This document shows positions 48,204 through 60,555 of a DNA stretch of 64,000 nt, piece after piece. The notes below the pieces were generated by a model, which searched no databases, was not told the DNA's origin, and worked only from the letters and a program-made list of their open reading frames with translations. Numbering within the stretch: position 1 is the first letter of the stretch; each line of letters starts with the position of its first letter. Position numbers and translations under genes: made by a program. Source of the stretch: Tipula vernalis (lineage: Eukaryota > Arthropoda > Insecta > Diptera > Tipulidae); assembly GCA_958295665.1 (NCBI GenBank), contig OY282559.1:434001-498000 (forward strand), in the 5' to 3' direction.

Positions 48204-50169
48204 TTTATTTGCAAGGTCCCGCATTTCACACTTAACAGAATCGGTATTTCTCTGTTTATAGATTTTCGAGTCCTTGAAAAATTCACTGCACTATGTGTAT
48301 TCACAAATTCACACTCTGAGCACTGATTTTTGGTGTTTTCTTTTATTATTGAACAAAAAAGGGCGTAGAATATTCACGGGGTGGATTCTTAATTTTCACT
48401 TATGTAGATATTTCATTTTTTTTTCTTAATAAACAAAACTTAATAAAAACAAATCGACCGATGGTTAAGTTGAAATAAATTAAAAATTCACAGTTTTCTT
48501 TTTATATTTTAACTATATTTTTTTCTAAAATTACTTTAATGTTTATTCAACTCACCACAACCGACGGTTTAAAACGAACTGAATCAAATGAAAATGGATC
48601 GAACTTCGAATCGAAATCTCATTCTCACAAATGTACATTTAAAACAATTAAAAAAATTAAATACGTCAAAACCAGTGAGAAGATTGTTTGTTTTGCTCTT
48701 CGCAGAGAGAATTTTCGAAGGTTTTAAATTTTTTTATACATATTAAATTATTTTATTAATCCGAAAAAAACGCATAAGAGAGAAACACAATTAAACTTTA
48801 AATATGTAAAATGAAATGACGATAATTTATCAACGCCAAGAATTTCTCTCTCATTTCTTTTCTGATGTGTCGTGTGAAACTGTGAAGAAATATGTATTGT
48901 TGTGTATGACTTCGACTTGATGAACATGTCAACTGTGTCAGTCAACTAATCAAATAATGCATTTGATTGAAGTTGAAGTAACATTCGTATCACTATCAAT
49001 AGAAGCTTTAATTTCGGATTGTTGGCTTTTATGCAAAAATTTCAAAACAAATAACCAAAAGAGAGATTCATTTTATGCTTTCTATATTTATTTATAAAGC
49101 TACATTTGGGAATTAAATTGGATGCATGTTTCATAATTTGCAATTTTGTATTTCGTCTGGTAAAGAAAAAATCAAAATTTCTAGGTTGTTTCGCAGGAAA
49201 ATTTGAAAATGGAATTAATAAAAATACAGCATAACAATTTAATAAATTTAATAAAAATTAACATAAATGTGTAAAAATACCATTTGACAGATCTACACAA
49301 TCTTTGGAGAGTTTTCTGTACATAATTTTAAGACCAGGTACCAGGTAGCGCAGTCAAGGCGGCAACTATAAATCTGTCGACACTAATTTTTTGGTATTTC
49401 TGCAACAAGCAGTTTCTGAATGGAATCTTCTAAACATTTGACTTGTTTTCATTATTTCTCCTTGAAAATATTACTCCAATTTTCAATCACTACATTAACA
49501 AAATGAGATGATTTTGCAATAATCCAACATTATGTTTGTTTTTCTGCAGGCGCATATAGAGTGCGTACAATGTAAATCCACAAAATTTAAATGAAAATAA
49601 ATAATCTTAGAAACACAACTATAATTTACGGCTCCATCTGCAATTGAACATTTCATAAAAAACGATTTCATAAATCTCTCCTCTACACTCTTGAGTGTTT
49701 TTTTTTTTTTTGTTCAACTTCAACTGACATTTAACATGTCAAGAAATTATTAATTAAAATAATGGTTGAAGTGTTAAGAAGAGAAAAAGTGAAAAAAATC
49801 GTAAATAAATTAAATTATTTAGTAAAATCAATAAATTAATATGTTTTAAATATGTTTAGTGTAATGTGTAAAATATTTATTATATTTCAATTTTCTTCTT
49901 TTACTCGTGAAATTATAAAATAAAAAAAATTGCGTGTGTGTGATACTGTGGTTTAATCAGCGAGCGAGTGTATTTAGTGTATTTTAAGATAACACAACAA
50001 GTGAACGAAAAACTCTGAATTTTATTAAGTTGAATTATTGAACTTCTTGTAGAATGGAATTTATATTAAATTAAATTTAATTAAATTGTAAATTATTTTT
50101 TGTTGGATTTGTTCGCGCCTACGAGGCGAGATAGACGAGGAAAGAACGCTCAGCCAGAAAATATAAAAG
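48204..50169. promoter_or_regulatory. Divergent intergenic region between Unc-76 and EHMT
   Basis: The Unc-76 start (minus) and EHMT start (plus) are about 2 kb apart and point away from each other. The sequence is AT-rich and must hold both 5' UTRs and promoters, but I see no sure TATA box or initiator. A CpG-richer patch (GTTCGCGCCTACGAGGCGAG) lies at 50110-50129, 40 bp before the EHMT ATG. The 62-65 codon frames here are not supported. Confidence 0.5.
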
Positions 50170-53100
50170 ATGACAGATATTTTTGGTAATATTCTCACTC
50201 AAATGTCATCCGCATTTAATAACCAAAATAAAAAAGAAAATCTCGATATTCAATTGAATAAAGATAAAACTTTAAAATGGCGTGGTTTGCATAATAATCA
50301 GTTTGCTGCGTCGAAAAAACGTGTTGGTACAGCTACGAAGCAAAGTCCATCTCCATCGCCATCACCGACTCCACCGGTGAAGTTAAGCAATGGCGGTGGC
50401 AGTAATACAACCTCTCACGATAATACTCCCATTGAAGGAGTATCACCATGTACTAAACCTACAGTCAAAGATGAAAATATTGATCGTGCTTTAAATCCTG
50501 ATGAGGGCAGAAATCATGAAACCAAGCGACCATCACCATCGACGCTATCCAATCAGAGTGACTCAAACATTGTAAACACAGATAATATCGTAGATAACAG
50601 TCCCTCGAATACCAACAACACTACAAGCATTGATAATGATTTAATAAAGAAAGAAAATATCTTGAAATATCGTACTCGAAATCAACGACAACGACGTCAA
50701 ACTATTACAGAAGCTGACATTATTACAGCGCCTTCAGTCGATCTTACAGAGATTATTGTCATCCCGACACCAGAAACAACACCTACAGCAAAATCCTCAA
50801 AAAAAAGGAAAATCAATTCGGACTCTGATGAAGTGCAGACACCGAATAAAATTCAATTACGGGGCCGCAAGACCGAGGAAAGCGTTCGTATACCAACCCC
50901 AAGCATTGTTTCGACGACTTTCGAAGAAATAGTCCAGTGTAATAAAAATCCTACGATAGCAGAGCCTAGAGTTGAGGAGAACGTCGTTGCTGACAATGCC
51001 TTGATAGATGATGACAACGGTAGTAAAGAAGAGAAAAATGATTTTACAGTTGCTGGGCAACCAACAGTTAAACCAAAGTTGAAACGGGGACGAAAGAAGA
51101 AGGTTAGTTGTTTTGGGGTTCTTTCACATTATTGATTTTAGAAGGTGGAACAAATGATGTTATTTGCATAATATATACATGCATATCGATCAAATTAATC
51201 TATGTTAGAAATTGGAAGCATTGAGGACATTTTAAACTATTTGAAAGTGAAGTTCTTACAATGAAGATCATTCGGTTTATTTGTAGTTCGAAAAATCGTT
51301 GCACGATTTCATGCAGTTCCAAAATAAAGGCTGACCCCTATGCTATCAGGTTATATGCAAAACATCAACATTTATTCCTTTTGTTTACACTTTTAAAGAA
51401 AATATATTTGTATATACCTAATTATTTGAAATTTTTTGAATATTTTATAATTTTTTTCTAAATCGTGTGTGCTTTTATTTCAGGTACTCACTCCTGACGC
51501 CGCCGAGGAGAAACAAATTGTGGCTAAAGAGGAATATGATAAACAAATTCTCGAGTCTCTTTCTAAAATACCAAAGAAACGTGGTCGTAAACCAAAAGTT
51601 GAAAGCGGTTCAAATCCACACGCAGCCTCGCAATCTTTTACAGAACCGCAGATATCTGCATCGCTTGATATCACTTCTTTAGAGAAAACCCCGACCAAAA
51701 AATCATCTCGCGCATCAACCAAAGAGAATGGAAGCAATGGTGGAATTCTCGCAACAGCAATAGCTCGCAAAGAAAAAATATACGAACAAATTTTACCACA
51801 ACCTCAACAACGATTATCGCGACGAATCAAGCCGACCGCAAAGATTTTGGCCAACGACGAATTGCGATTTGGTTTCGAGTTACAGAACAACGCGCGACTT
51901 AGTTTGAGCAGTGATAATTTAGAAGACGGCAGTCTCCCTGAAGAAAAGAAGAATGATATAAATTTACTACCACCACCCCCAACAACTACTCATTTGGTAC
52001 AAGTTTCTAATGAAATGCGACACATTGAGGTAAAAATTCCACCATCACCTCCTCTGGCTGGATTGGTACTGCCAGCTGTATCACCGAAAATCAAAGAAAA
52101 ACCTTTCCCGAAAGTCGTAACCCCACTCCGTAAATGTCCTGATCCGGAGGCATTCTTAAACGACATAAAACAAAATAAAATTGCATTAAACCGTTCACCG
52201 GAAGATAAAATTAAGAAACTCAATAAGAAACAACAGCGTCGCCTGTTTAAACTTAAAGAAAAGCATTTAGCCAAGCTTGGGCTCAAGAAAATCTCGAATA
52301 TATTCGATGATCTCGATTCTGAAGAAGCCTCCGACGATAATGACGAATTTATACCAAAACAAAAAATTTCGATACCACAAAAATCTGGTGTTACCCTACG
52401 AATACGTAACGTATCATTGTCTGGAAAGCCGGAAGATGAAATGAGGGTCGTGAAAAAAGATCAACGAATTAGTGTTGACCGTGATAAAAAATCGTTCACG
52501 AAATCACCATCGGAACATCACATTCACATCACAAAATCGTCCCCACAAACCAACCGTCAAAATGAGTCTAGTCAAACGAATCAACGAATCGAAATCCCAG
52601 CTAAATTGAACGGAACCAAATATCTTTGTTTATGCGACAAGAAATCACAATATTATGTGCGTAAATCGCTGGAGGTAATGCAATGCGTCGCGATTGATCA
52701 AATCGAGAATCACACGATAGGGTGTAGTAATGAGATTAGCCGTAAGCTTGTTAATTTGGTTCGACCGAGTGCACGAGTAAGCTACATGATATTGTGTGAA
52801 AGCCATCGAAAGAGGCTTCAAGCGCATAATTGTTGTGCCGGTTGTGGAATATTTTGTACCCAAGGATTGTATGCGATGTGCGAACAGAATCACTTGTTTC
52901 ATCGCGATTGTGCCACCAAATTCATCCTCAATACACCGTTCAATGCAAATTTTGTTGGGGGTGATGATGAGGGTTTTACAGGACCAACCCTTGCACTGAA
53001 ATGCCCGCATTGCGGCGCCGATGTGCTAAAAGAAGATTTCAAAGTCGTTATCAAATGTCGCGAATCTTCGGTATTCCTTCCATTTAATCTTAAACGCGCG

Positions 53101-55816
53101 AAAATGGTATTCCCAACCGAAAATCCTAAACATATCACAAATTCGTTGGCCGATTCTAGATGTAAGATTCTAATCGATATTGAGAAGCTTATTCCAGAAC
53201 CAGTGTTTAAGATGATTTTGAATGCTGAACACAATATTTCGAACACAATATTTAGTCACAAAGACCTGTTCTATGCGATCCACGATGATAATCCGAAGCG
53301 GGTGGCTGAGATAATCGGTAAGTTATACGTACTTGCTATTAATAATCGGCTTAATTTTTTGTCTTTCCAGCTAGCGGTTTTGATATTGCAACCTCTTTTC
53401 GGGAATTTCAAAATGGTACTTGTCTTCATCTAGTGGCTAGTTTGGGAACGGCAACAATCGCATATCTCATCCTATCGAAAACTCCATCTCAATATTTTCT
53501 CGACCTAATGGATAATGAGTTGCGAACTTCTTTGATGTGTGCCGTTGCCGCCGAAAAGCATGAAATAACCAAAATCCTAATCCAATGTGGTGCTGATGTC
53601 TCGATTAAAGGAACTGATGGAATGACCGCACTGCACTTAGCAGCTCGCAGAGGCGACCTAAAATCAACGAAAAATTTACTCGAGTATTATCGACAGAACA
53701 AGAATATTATGAAATTTAAGGCGTTCCTCGACTCTGTGGATGATGGTCATTGGACTGCTCTAGTTTGGGCTGCGGAAAATGGTCACTCGGCTGTTGTGAG
53801 CTACTTAATGAGCTTGGGGGCTGATTCAACCATATGTGATACCGAGAATAACGTCGCATTACATTGGGCCGCTTTATCGGATTCCGTGGAAACGGTTTTA
53901 CCTCTACTGCAATCGGATTGTAATATAAATTCACAAAATATTAAAGGCGATACTCCATTGTAAGTAATGCATTCTGATCAGCTTAAGGCGCTTATTAATG
54001 CCAATCTCTCTTTCCAGACACATATCATGTCGACAGCAGAACACCCAAATAAGCCTTATATTCTTAGCTCATGGTGCTGATCTAAACATTAAGAACGAGT
54101 TACAAGAGACTCCGTACGAAAGCATCGCAAATGAGGAAAGTCAGTGCGCTAGGGCTTTGCGGTTTAATATCAACATTCGGAATTTAATCAAATTGCCGAA
54201 ATGGAAGATTGCAATGCAAGACATTTCAAATGGACGAGAACAGTATCCTATTCAAATTTTATCGAATTTAAATATGACGGATTTAGATGATGAACTTGAC
54301 ATCCCGGACTTCAAATATATCACTAAGACGATCCTCCTGCAGAACGAACTCCAAATCGATCACCGAATATCTCAGATGAGAATTTGTACCTGTACCGATA
54401 AGTAAATGCTCAAGTACTTTAAGTTTTGTACCACACATACTAATTAATTTGTTTCCCAGCTGTTCGACAGATGACTGCCAATGCAGTTTGATTTCGCTGC
54501 AGAATTGGTATAGTACAGAAGGTCGGCTTAAAGATGATTACAATTACGAGGACCCATCCATGATTTTCGAATGCAATGATGTGTGTGGATGTAATAAGTT
54601 GCTGTGCAATAATCGTGTTGTTCAAAAAGGAATCAAGTGTCGTCTCCGAGTGTTCGATAGTGGTGATAAAATTAAAGGTTGGGGCGTGCAAACGTTAGCA
54701 AAAATTATAAAAGGAAGTTTCATAGCCGAATACACAGGAGAAATTCTTACCGATGCAGAGGCTGACCGTCGTACTGATGACAGTTACTTTTTTGATCTCG
54801 GGTCGTTAGATGTAAGTAGATTCTAGAAATTAATGATAATGACTTTTACTTATCTGTTCCTACTTCTAGCACTGTATCGATGCCAATTTTTACGGTAATG
54901 TTAGTCGATTTTTTAATCATTCATGTAATCCAAATATAGTGCCTGTTCGTGTATACTATGAACATCAAGATCTGCGTTTCCCTAAAATTGCGTTTTTTGC
55001 ATCACGTGACATAGAACCGGGTGAGGAAATAACGTAAGTATCTTGAGTAGTCAGTTTTAATCTTGCGAAACCAAACAAATTTCCACTCATTTTTAATTGA
55101 AATACTTGTAATTTTCAATTTTTATGATTTGTTATCAAATTCATTTTACCTTTTATTTTTGTATTATTTATTTCTATTTCCATAAATTATATTATTTTTG
55201 TAGTGGTTTTGTAAAAATGGTCCTACTGTGAGTGCCACCTGGCGGGCGCACAGCGTTTTAAATCGACCATATCACTTCGTAAAGTTCTAAAGCTGAATTT
55301 ATATTTATCATTTCGAAAAGAAATTTTAAAATTGTACCTTTATAAAAAATTGATTTATTTTAATTATTTTACTTAACAAATAATTAGTTTAATTATTCAA
55401 GTATAAAATATTAACAGCAATTATTTATGATGTTTATTAAACCGCCGCGCTTCTCTGAATGTGTTCCCGCGGACTTATTTCAAAATTTATTTATTCAAAC
55501 GACAATTATAATATATTAATCTCTTGCAAGGCAAACATTTTTCTTCCTCTAAATCGGGCATAAATCAAAATAAGTTAAAAAACAAATAATTCGTTTTAAT
55601 ACATTAAAATAAAAAAACTTATTAGGATATATATTTATTAATAAATAATATTTAATATTGTTTTATTTCAGATTTGACTACGGTGAAAAATTTTGGATAG
55701 TAAAATTCAAAAATTTTACCTGTCAATGCAATTCAAACGAGTGTAAATATTCTAAAACGACCATAACCAAGACTTTAAATGACTATAACCAAAGAAATGC
55801 TTCTAGTTTGTGTTAG
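50170..55816 (+). CDS. G9a: EHMT / G9a histone H3 lysine-9 methyltransferase
   Basis: EHMT transfers methyl groups from S-adenosylmethionine to H3K9 in euchromatin. Exons are 50170-51102, 51484-53317, 53371-53959, 54018-54401, 54460-54811, 54870-55033 and 55672-55816. All introns are GT..AG with matching phase and join to 1466 aa. The first half is disordered and basic with AT-hook-like KRGRKKK (residue about 305) and KKRGRKPKV (about 340). A Cys-rich module follows at about 689-816 ([23 protein letters not shown]). Ankyrin repeats at about 890-1150 ([27 protein letters not shown]) read mono/dimethyl-lysine in this family. Pre-SET zinc Cys residues start at [15 protein letters not shown]. The SET core has [31 protein letters not shown] (cofactor site) and FDYGEKFW, then post-[11 protein letters not shown]. 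All expected catalytic motifs are present. Confidence 0.96.
55227..55252. promoter_or_regulatory. CTCF-like motif in the last EHMT intron
   Basis: GAGTGCCACCTGGCGGGCGC is a GC-rich island in a very AT-rich intron. The reverse strand of its left half reads AGGTGGCAC, one base from the insect CTCF core AGGTGGCGC. It is only a motif match; binding is not shown. Confidence 0.3.
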
Positions 55817-56704
55817 TTTATCACGCTATTTTCATATTATTTTTTTTAGTTAATTAGTTTTAGTTCATCCATTTATAATCAACATATATGATATGTTAAG
55901 AGCAAAATAATTTTCTTAGAACTGCCATTTTTAATTTTTAATAATTTTCACTAAGAAATTAAATATTAAAATGCCTTTTTGGAATAAAACATAAATATTT
56001 GATAGTTAACGATCATTTAAATAAAAGTATATAGGGAAAGAATGTAATTATACAATAAATTTTATTAATGGTATAAAAAAGTATTTGCGCGCTTTATCTT
56101 TGTTTAATAAAAAAAATGTTAACATCTTATTTACTGAGGATATATAGGTTTTTTGCTTTATTTATAGGTTTTAAGTATAATATACAATTTTAATATAAAA
56201 TATTTTACAACTAATGTATGATAAATATTTAGTCACAAAAAAAAGTTTTAATATGTTTAAGTTTATAAAATGTGTATAATTTTTAATGTCTCGTATATAA
56301 TTACGACGTGAAATAGTGGTTACATCCTTCATATAATTTTATTATAGAGGCTTTGGTAGAACACTATTCAAATTTAACTTTCTGATTATTGGTTTTAATC
56401 AATCACCCTTTTGGAATTTCATATCTTCTATTTTATATAAGTATTCATGTCTGATCCATTTCTGTCTCATAAAATTAATTTATATTTATATATAATATAC
56501 TATAATTAAAAACTAATTTAATTTATTATTTAAACATAAATAATTCAGTCATTTTATGATTCAATACTAAAACCATACAAACAAATATATGTAATATTAT
56601 AATATACCTTTAAACATATTTTATTTTATTGTACAGTACAAAAAAAAATAAATACCTAATTATGAGAAGAAAACGAAAATTGCTTTTCCGTAACAGAATT
56701 CGTT
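55817..56704. other. EHMT 3' UTR and AT-rich intergenic DNA
   Basis: AATAAA signals for EHMT lie at 55983-55988 and about 56020. The rest is AT-rich with no supported gene. Confidence 0.5.
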
Positions 56705-56998
56705 AAAGGTTGATTTATACAAAGCTTACCTAAATATATTATGTATATTTAGGTAAGCTTTGATTTATATTATCCGTTCCTTTCAGTTCCTACTCGTATC
56801 GTGTAAGACAAAAAAAAACATTGTTACATGCATTTTCTATATGAATATGTATACTATCCGTTCCTTTCCGTTCCTACACCTACTAACACAGACAAATATT
56901 GTTGAAAAAATGTTAATGTCCGACGGATAGTATTGATGATGTCTGACACGATACTTATAGGAACTGAAAGCAATGGACAATATAAATCAACCCTTACA
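56705..56998. mobile_element. MITE with a hairpin inserted in its left terminal repeat
   Basis: The right end, read inverted, is AGGGTTGATTTATATTGTCC then ATTGCTTTCAGTTCC. The left end is the same (AAGGTTGATTTATA..TTATCCGTTCCTTTCAG) except that 40 bp (56720-56759) plus a second copy of TTGATTTATA interrupt it. Arms are about 48 bp without the insert. A related copy is at 44793-45029. No coding sequence. Confidence 0.82.
56720..56759. repeat. 40-bp hairpin inserted with a 10-bp duplication
   Basis: AAAGCTTACCTAAATATA pairs with TATATTTAGGTAAGCTTT across a 5-nt loop. TTGATTTATA stands on both sides (56710-56719 and 56760-56769), while the intact opposite arm of the host MITE has it once. Confidence 0.85.
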
Positions 56999-57005
56999 AT
57001 TTATA

Positions 57006-57154
57006 CAGGTCATCTTTCAGTTATCTTGAAGATAAATGTATGTATTCTTCAAAACGTGATGTAAGTCAAAACTAAATGACGAGTCAAAATTATAAATGAC
57101 GTTCATAACCTAAAAACAGCATAACTCAAAACGACGTAACTCGAGGATGATCTG
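57006..57154. mobile_element. Pogo-like MITE, 149 bp, TA flanked
   Basis: TA precedes CAGGTCATCTTTCAGTTATC and follows the inverted end (CAGATCATCCTCGAGTTACG read inward). The CAG terminus, TA target and ACGACGTAACTC repeat style match pogo/Tigger elements, as in the 20347 fragment. No ORF. Confidence 0.68.
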
Positions 57155-58084
57155 TAATTTATAAAAACAATAAAAATCCATTTTTAAGGGGAGAGTGCAC
57201 TAAAATTTAACGTAAACTAGTTTTGATTGATGTAAGTTTCAGATACCATGATGCTTTTTTTCCGATTTAATCCAAGAGTTTGCCAATTAACTTCAATACT
57301 ACTCGAAAAGCGCAGCCAAAGTGTGACATAATCAAAGCAAATCTTATAAAGAATTCTGAAAATGTATTGTTCTGAAAAGAGGCTTATAAATATTGGAAAT
57401 CTAGTCAAACTACTAACTCATTTATTATCTGCAATATTACAATCGGTAATTTAATTAAAAAGAAAACAAAATTAGAAGAACTTAACAGTGAGGCGTCCGG
57501 ACAGGTATTAATATCGGTTTATTAAAACAAGCTAAATTTTCGGGCGATTATTAATACAGCGAACTCTTTTTATACGGTATTTGATTTAACACCGTTTTTA
57601 ACTCGGATTATTTGATAAGCGGTTTTACGGATGATACGGATATACTCTACTATATAACTACAGGATGGAAATTGGATAAAGATTAGCGGAAAAAACTGTC
57701 TGACAACGATGAAATATGCGGTACTGAAATACCGTAGCGTACCTACCTTAAGCCGTAATGAAATATTCTGTACTGAAACATGCCTTAATGAGCGGATCCC
57801 ATTTATATAAGCGAAAGAAATTTGGCCGCTTTTTGTTAAGAAACGCTTGGGGTTTTCATATTTCTATTGTATTTTTTATATGGAGAGGTAGCGGTTTATT
57901 ATTCCGAATTGACGTATTGCAACCCATACCCTTTTATTTTTAACAGAACAAATCTATAAATTTTGAGAAATCTAAAAAGATTATTTTCCCATTTTAGTGG
58001 ATTTTTTCTCTAGCATCACAGCAATTTATCGATTTTTCTTGCTGTTTCAATTTTGCTTTCTCTTCGTCTTTTATTTTCTTTTAC
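57155..58084. other. Gene-free AT-rich stretch
   Basis: No supported gene, RNA or bounded repeat. Open frames of about 60 codons here are low-complexity. Confidence 0.4.
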
Positions 58085-58550
58085 TATAGTAAAATAAAGT
58101 ATAGTAATCATGAAAATTTTGGGCCTTGAGATTTTTAGAGATTTATCTGTTTTGAGGTCCCCTGAGCCGAAAAAGTGGGTTTCGAAATGGTGTTTGTCTG
58201 TCAGTCTGTGTCCTCTCTACAGCCCAGATGGTTTAACCAACCGAACTGAAACTTCAAATTTAAGCTTTTTTGATAAATTGGGAGGTCTCAGTGAAGTTTA
58301 CTCCAAATCGGCTAACCGGAAGTGGCCACTCGCTTGGTCCAGAAAATTTATTTTGCAAATATCTTAAAAAGTATAGGAAGGTTTACAAAAAACTACGTAA
58401 TATAAAATGTTTCGAAAAATTAAAAATAAATAAAAAATTAAAAAAAAAAATTTTAAAATTTAAAAAATAAAAAAAAAAAAATAAATTTCTCAAAATTCTT
58501 TGTTCGTAAAAGAAAGTCGTGTGTTGGCCACACCTCCATTTTTTCTTTGG
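58085..58550 (-). repeat. About 0.46-kb interspersed repeat, copy 2 (inverted relative to 640-1045)
   Basis: Reverse complement of the 640-1045 repeat, with scattered changes and a longer A-rich tract at 58430-58490. It ends at TGGCCACACCTCC. The 85-codon frame is a chance reading of the repeat. Confidence 0.72.
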
Positions 58551-58619
58551 TGCTAGTTTCTTTTCGACATCTGACTAGGTCCGTCTGAAAGGAAAGGAGT
58601 TTTTATAAAGGCCCCAAAC

Positions 58620-59210
58620 CTTTAAGTTAGAAACTTGATACCTTTAATCACGCTCTTTTCAGTCGGTCGTCAGCATGTACTCACCTTGACTTGGGTGGTA
58701 TCAAAATTTTTGTTGCCCAAACGTTTTACGAAAGAAAATTCAAAGAAAACCACCACTTACTAAAACGCACAAGACGGATTGCTTAAATTTACCAAAGAAC
58801 ATATGTCCTGAATAACCGAGTGGCACTTCCTTGTATTCAGCGATGAAAAAAAACTTCAATTTGTACGGTCCGGATGGGTTTGGTTTTTATTGGGATGATT
58901 TAAGAAAGAGAGAACAAGTTTTATCTCGTCGTCAAATGGGTGGAGTTAAGGTAATTGACTGGTTTGCTGCCACAAGAATCTGCGTTCGCGTCCTCGAAAA
59001 TGTTTGAGGAATGTTATCCCGGAAAGTGTACGCCGACGGTCATCAATACCAAACGGTTATGGAGTTATAAGCCGCTATTGTTGAGCGTTAGGAAGAAATT
59101 GAGCAAGATTATGTAAAAACATTGCTCAATTTAATTCAAAACCGTGTTTTTGAGGTAATTTTGAACGGTGTCTTTGAAGTAAATTTGCTTAGCACATTTT
59201 TTGCTTAGAA
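58620..59210 (+). mobile_element. Tc3-like transposase relic
   Basis: The plus strand reads, with frameshifts, PPLTKTHKT then WHFLVFSDEKK. It continues NFNLYGPDGFGFYWDDLRKR and EQVLSRRQMGGVKV, then NRVFEVILNGV near the end. This is the first catalytic Asp region (FSDEKKFN), the GPDGF..YW.DLRK segment and the C-terminus of a Tc1/mariner-superfamily transposase of the Tc3 type. Stops and shifts make it dead. No terminal repeats found. Confidence 0.85.
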
Positions 59211-59690
59211 TTCATTCCACTACCGATTTCTGCAATTATTTTGAGTGTACTAATTTCTACCCCCGAGAAGGGGTAGCATTCACCTCCATGGTAAAAACAC
59301 GCATCGGCAATATTACTTGCATAATTACTGTCCAAATTCCACGTCAATCGGTTTTGTCCGTAAGAATTCTGAGCGAAAAACCGTCAAACACTGGACTTCT
59401 TTGCTTTTCAAAAAAGAAGCAAAAATGTTTGGATGTGTTAAATCATACGATCGTGGGGGCCAGTTTACGTTTTTGTTCTTTGAAATTACGTGTTCAGTGA
59501 ATGTGGTGTTCAATAAAGCAATTGTTTGAATTACAGTGTGGCGAGTTGTACCTTCCTGGTGAAACCATATATTTTCCAGATGCATATCACACATTTCCCG
59601 TTCAAAAATTCCTCTTAACGTATTTCGTTACTGTTGACCATTCATGCCCTTCTTCATATAACGTCAATGAAATTATCATATATTAAATAT
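59211..59690 (-). mobile_element. Mariner-like transposase relic (same type as 23420-24049)
   Basis: The minus strand 59594-59325 encodes ENIWFHQEGTTRHTVIQTIA then FTEHVISKNKNVNWPPRSYD and FASFLKSKEVQ. This corresponds to the DxWFQQDGATxHT (second Asp) and NWPPRSxDLTPxDxF (third acidic residue) segments of mariner/IS630 transposases. In this copy the second Asp is N (NIW) and the third region reads LTHPNIF, so catalytic residues are lost. Confidence 0.82.
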
Positions 59691-60555
59691 ATTAATCATA
59701 TATTAATTATTTAATAATTTTGTTTATGCTTCTAGTTTCTAGACGACAGATGTAAAATAAAAAAGAAAACTAATGACATTTGAGAAATAATCGCTAACGG
59801 CATTGGTGAAACTCCTCTAGTGAATAATAAAAAATATTACCCATTAGCATTTCTTTTATCCATACTCAGTGGAATAAATATTGTAGGCATCTCGTCATCG
59901 GGCATTCAAATAATAATTGTTAAAGTCAGCAGCTATATTTTTGGTTACGTTAATCTTAGACTTGGGACATTTTAAAAATAATATTAATTTCCAAAAAAAT
60001 TTAATTTTTTTATTTTATTTAAAAAATTCTTTTCTGTTTTTGTTTTTACTTATTTAAATTTTCATCTAAATTTTTATAATTAATTCTTATTTATAATATA
60101 AGAAAGCGCTAAAATTAACTTATGAATAAAAAATAATTATATATCAGTGTGTTTTATATTAATTTAATTTTTTATGTATAAAATTAATTAAAAACCATTA
60201 AAAAAATTATTTTAATTTTTGTTTAATAATAATTTAAGATATTTTGCTTTTTTTCAGTCTCTATAAATCAAGTTAAATGATTAAAAATTATCATTAGTTT
60301 TTAGTTATAATTTATAAGTTTTTTTGGTTAATTTTTAATCATTAAACTCAATAGAAAGTGAAAAAAAATTGGTTTTGTTTATTAAAAAAAAAAAATAAAT
60401 TAAAAATTATGAATAAAATAATGAAAAAGTTCGCGCGCGAATTTTGCGAGAAAATTAGTAAGTTTTGGGGGTATTAAAATATATAAGGGAGTTTTTTGTT
60501 TGATGAGAGCTTAATACTTTTTAAAAATCATTTGGGCTGGTTTATCCTAACCTGC
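59691..60555. other. AT-rich intergenic DNA and 3' UTR of the ZP gene
   Basis: Very AT-rich with long A and T runs. It must contain the 3' UTR of the minus-strand ZP-domain gene. TTTATT strings (AATAAA on that strand) are common, so I cannot choose the signal. Confidence 0.45.

Noticed and set aside
48539..48945. 62-65 codon frames between Unc-76 and EHMT
   Set aside because: Low complexity, no motifs, and located where both 5' regions must lie.
51480..53246. Minus-strand and alternative-frame ORFs within EHMT exon 2 and neighbours
   Set aside because: Shadows of the EHMT coding frame, which is fixed by its SET, ankyrin and Cys-rich motifs.
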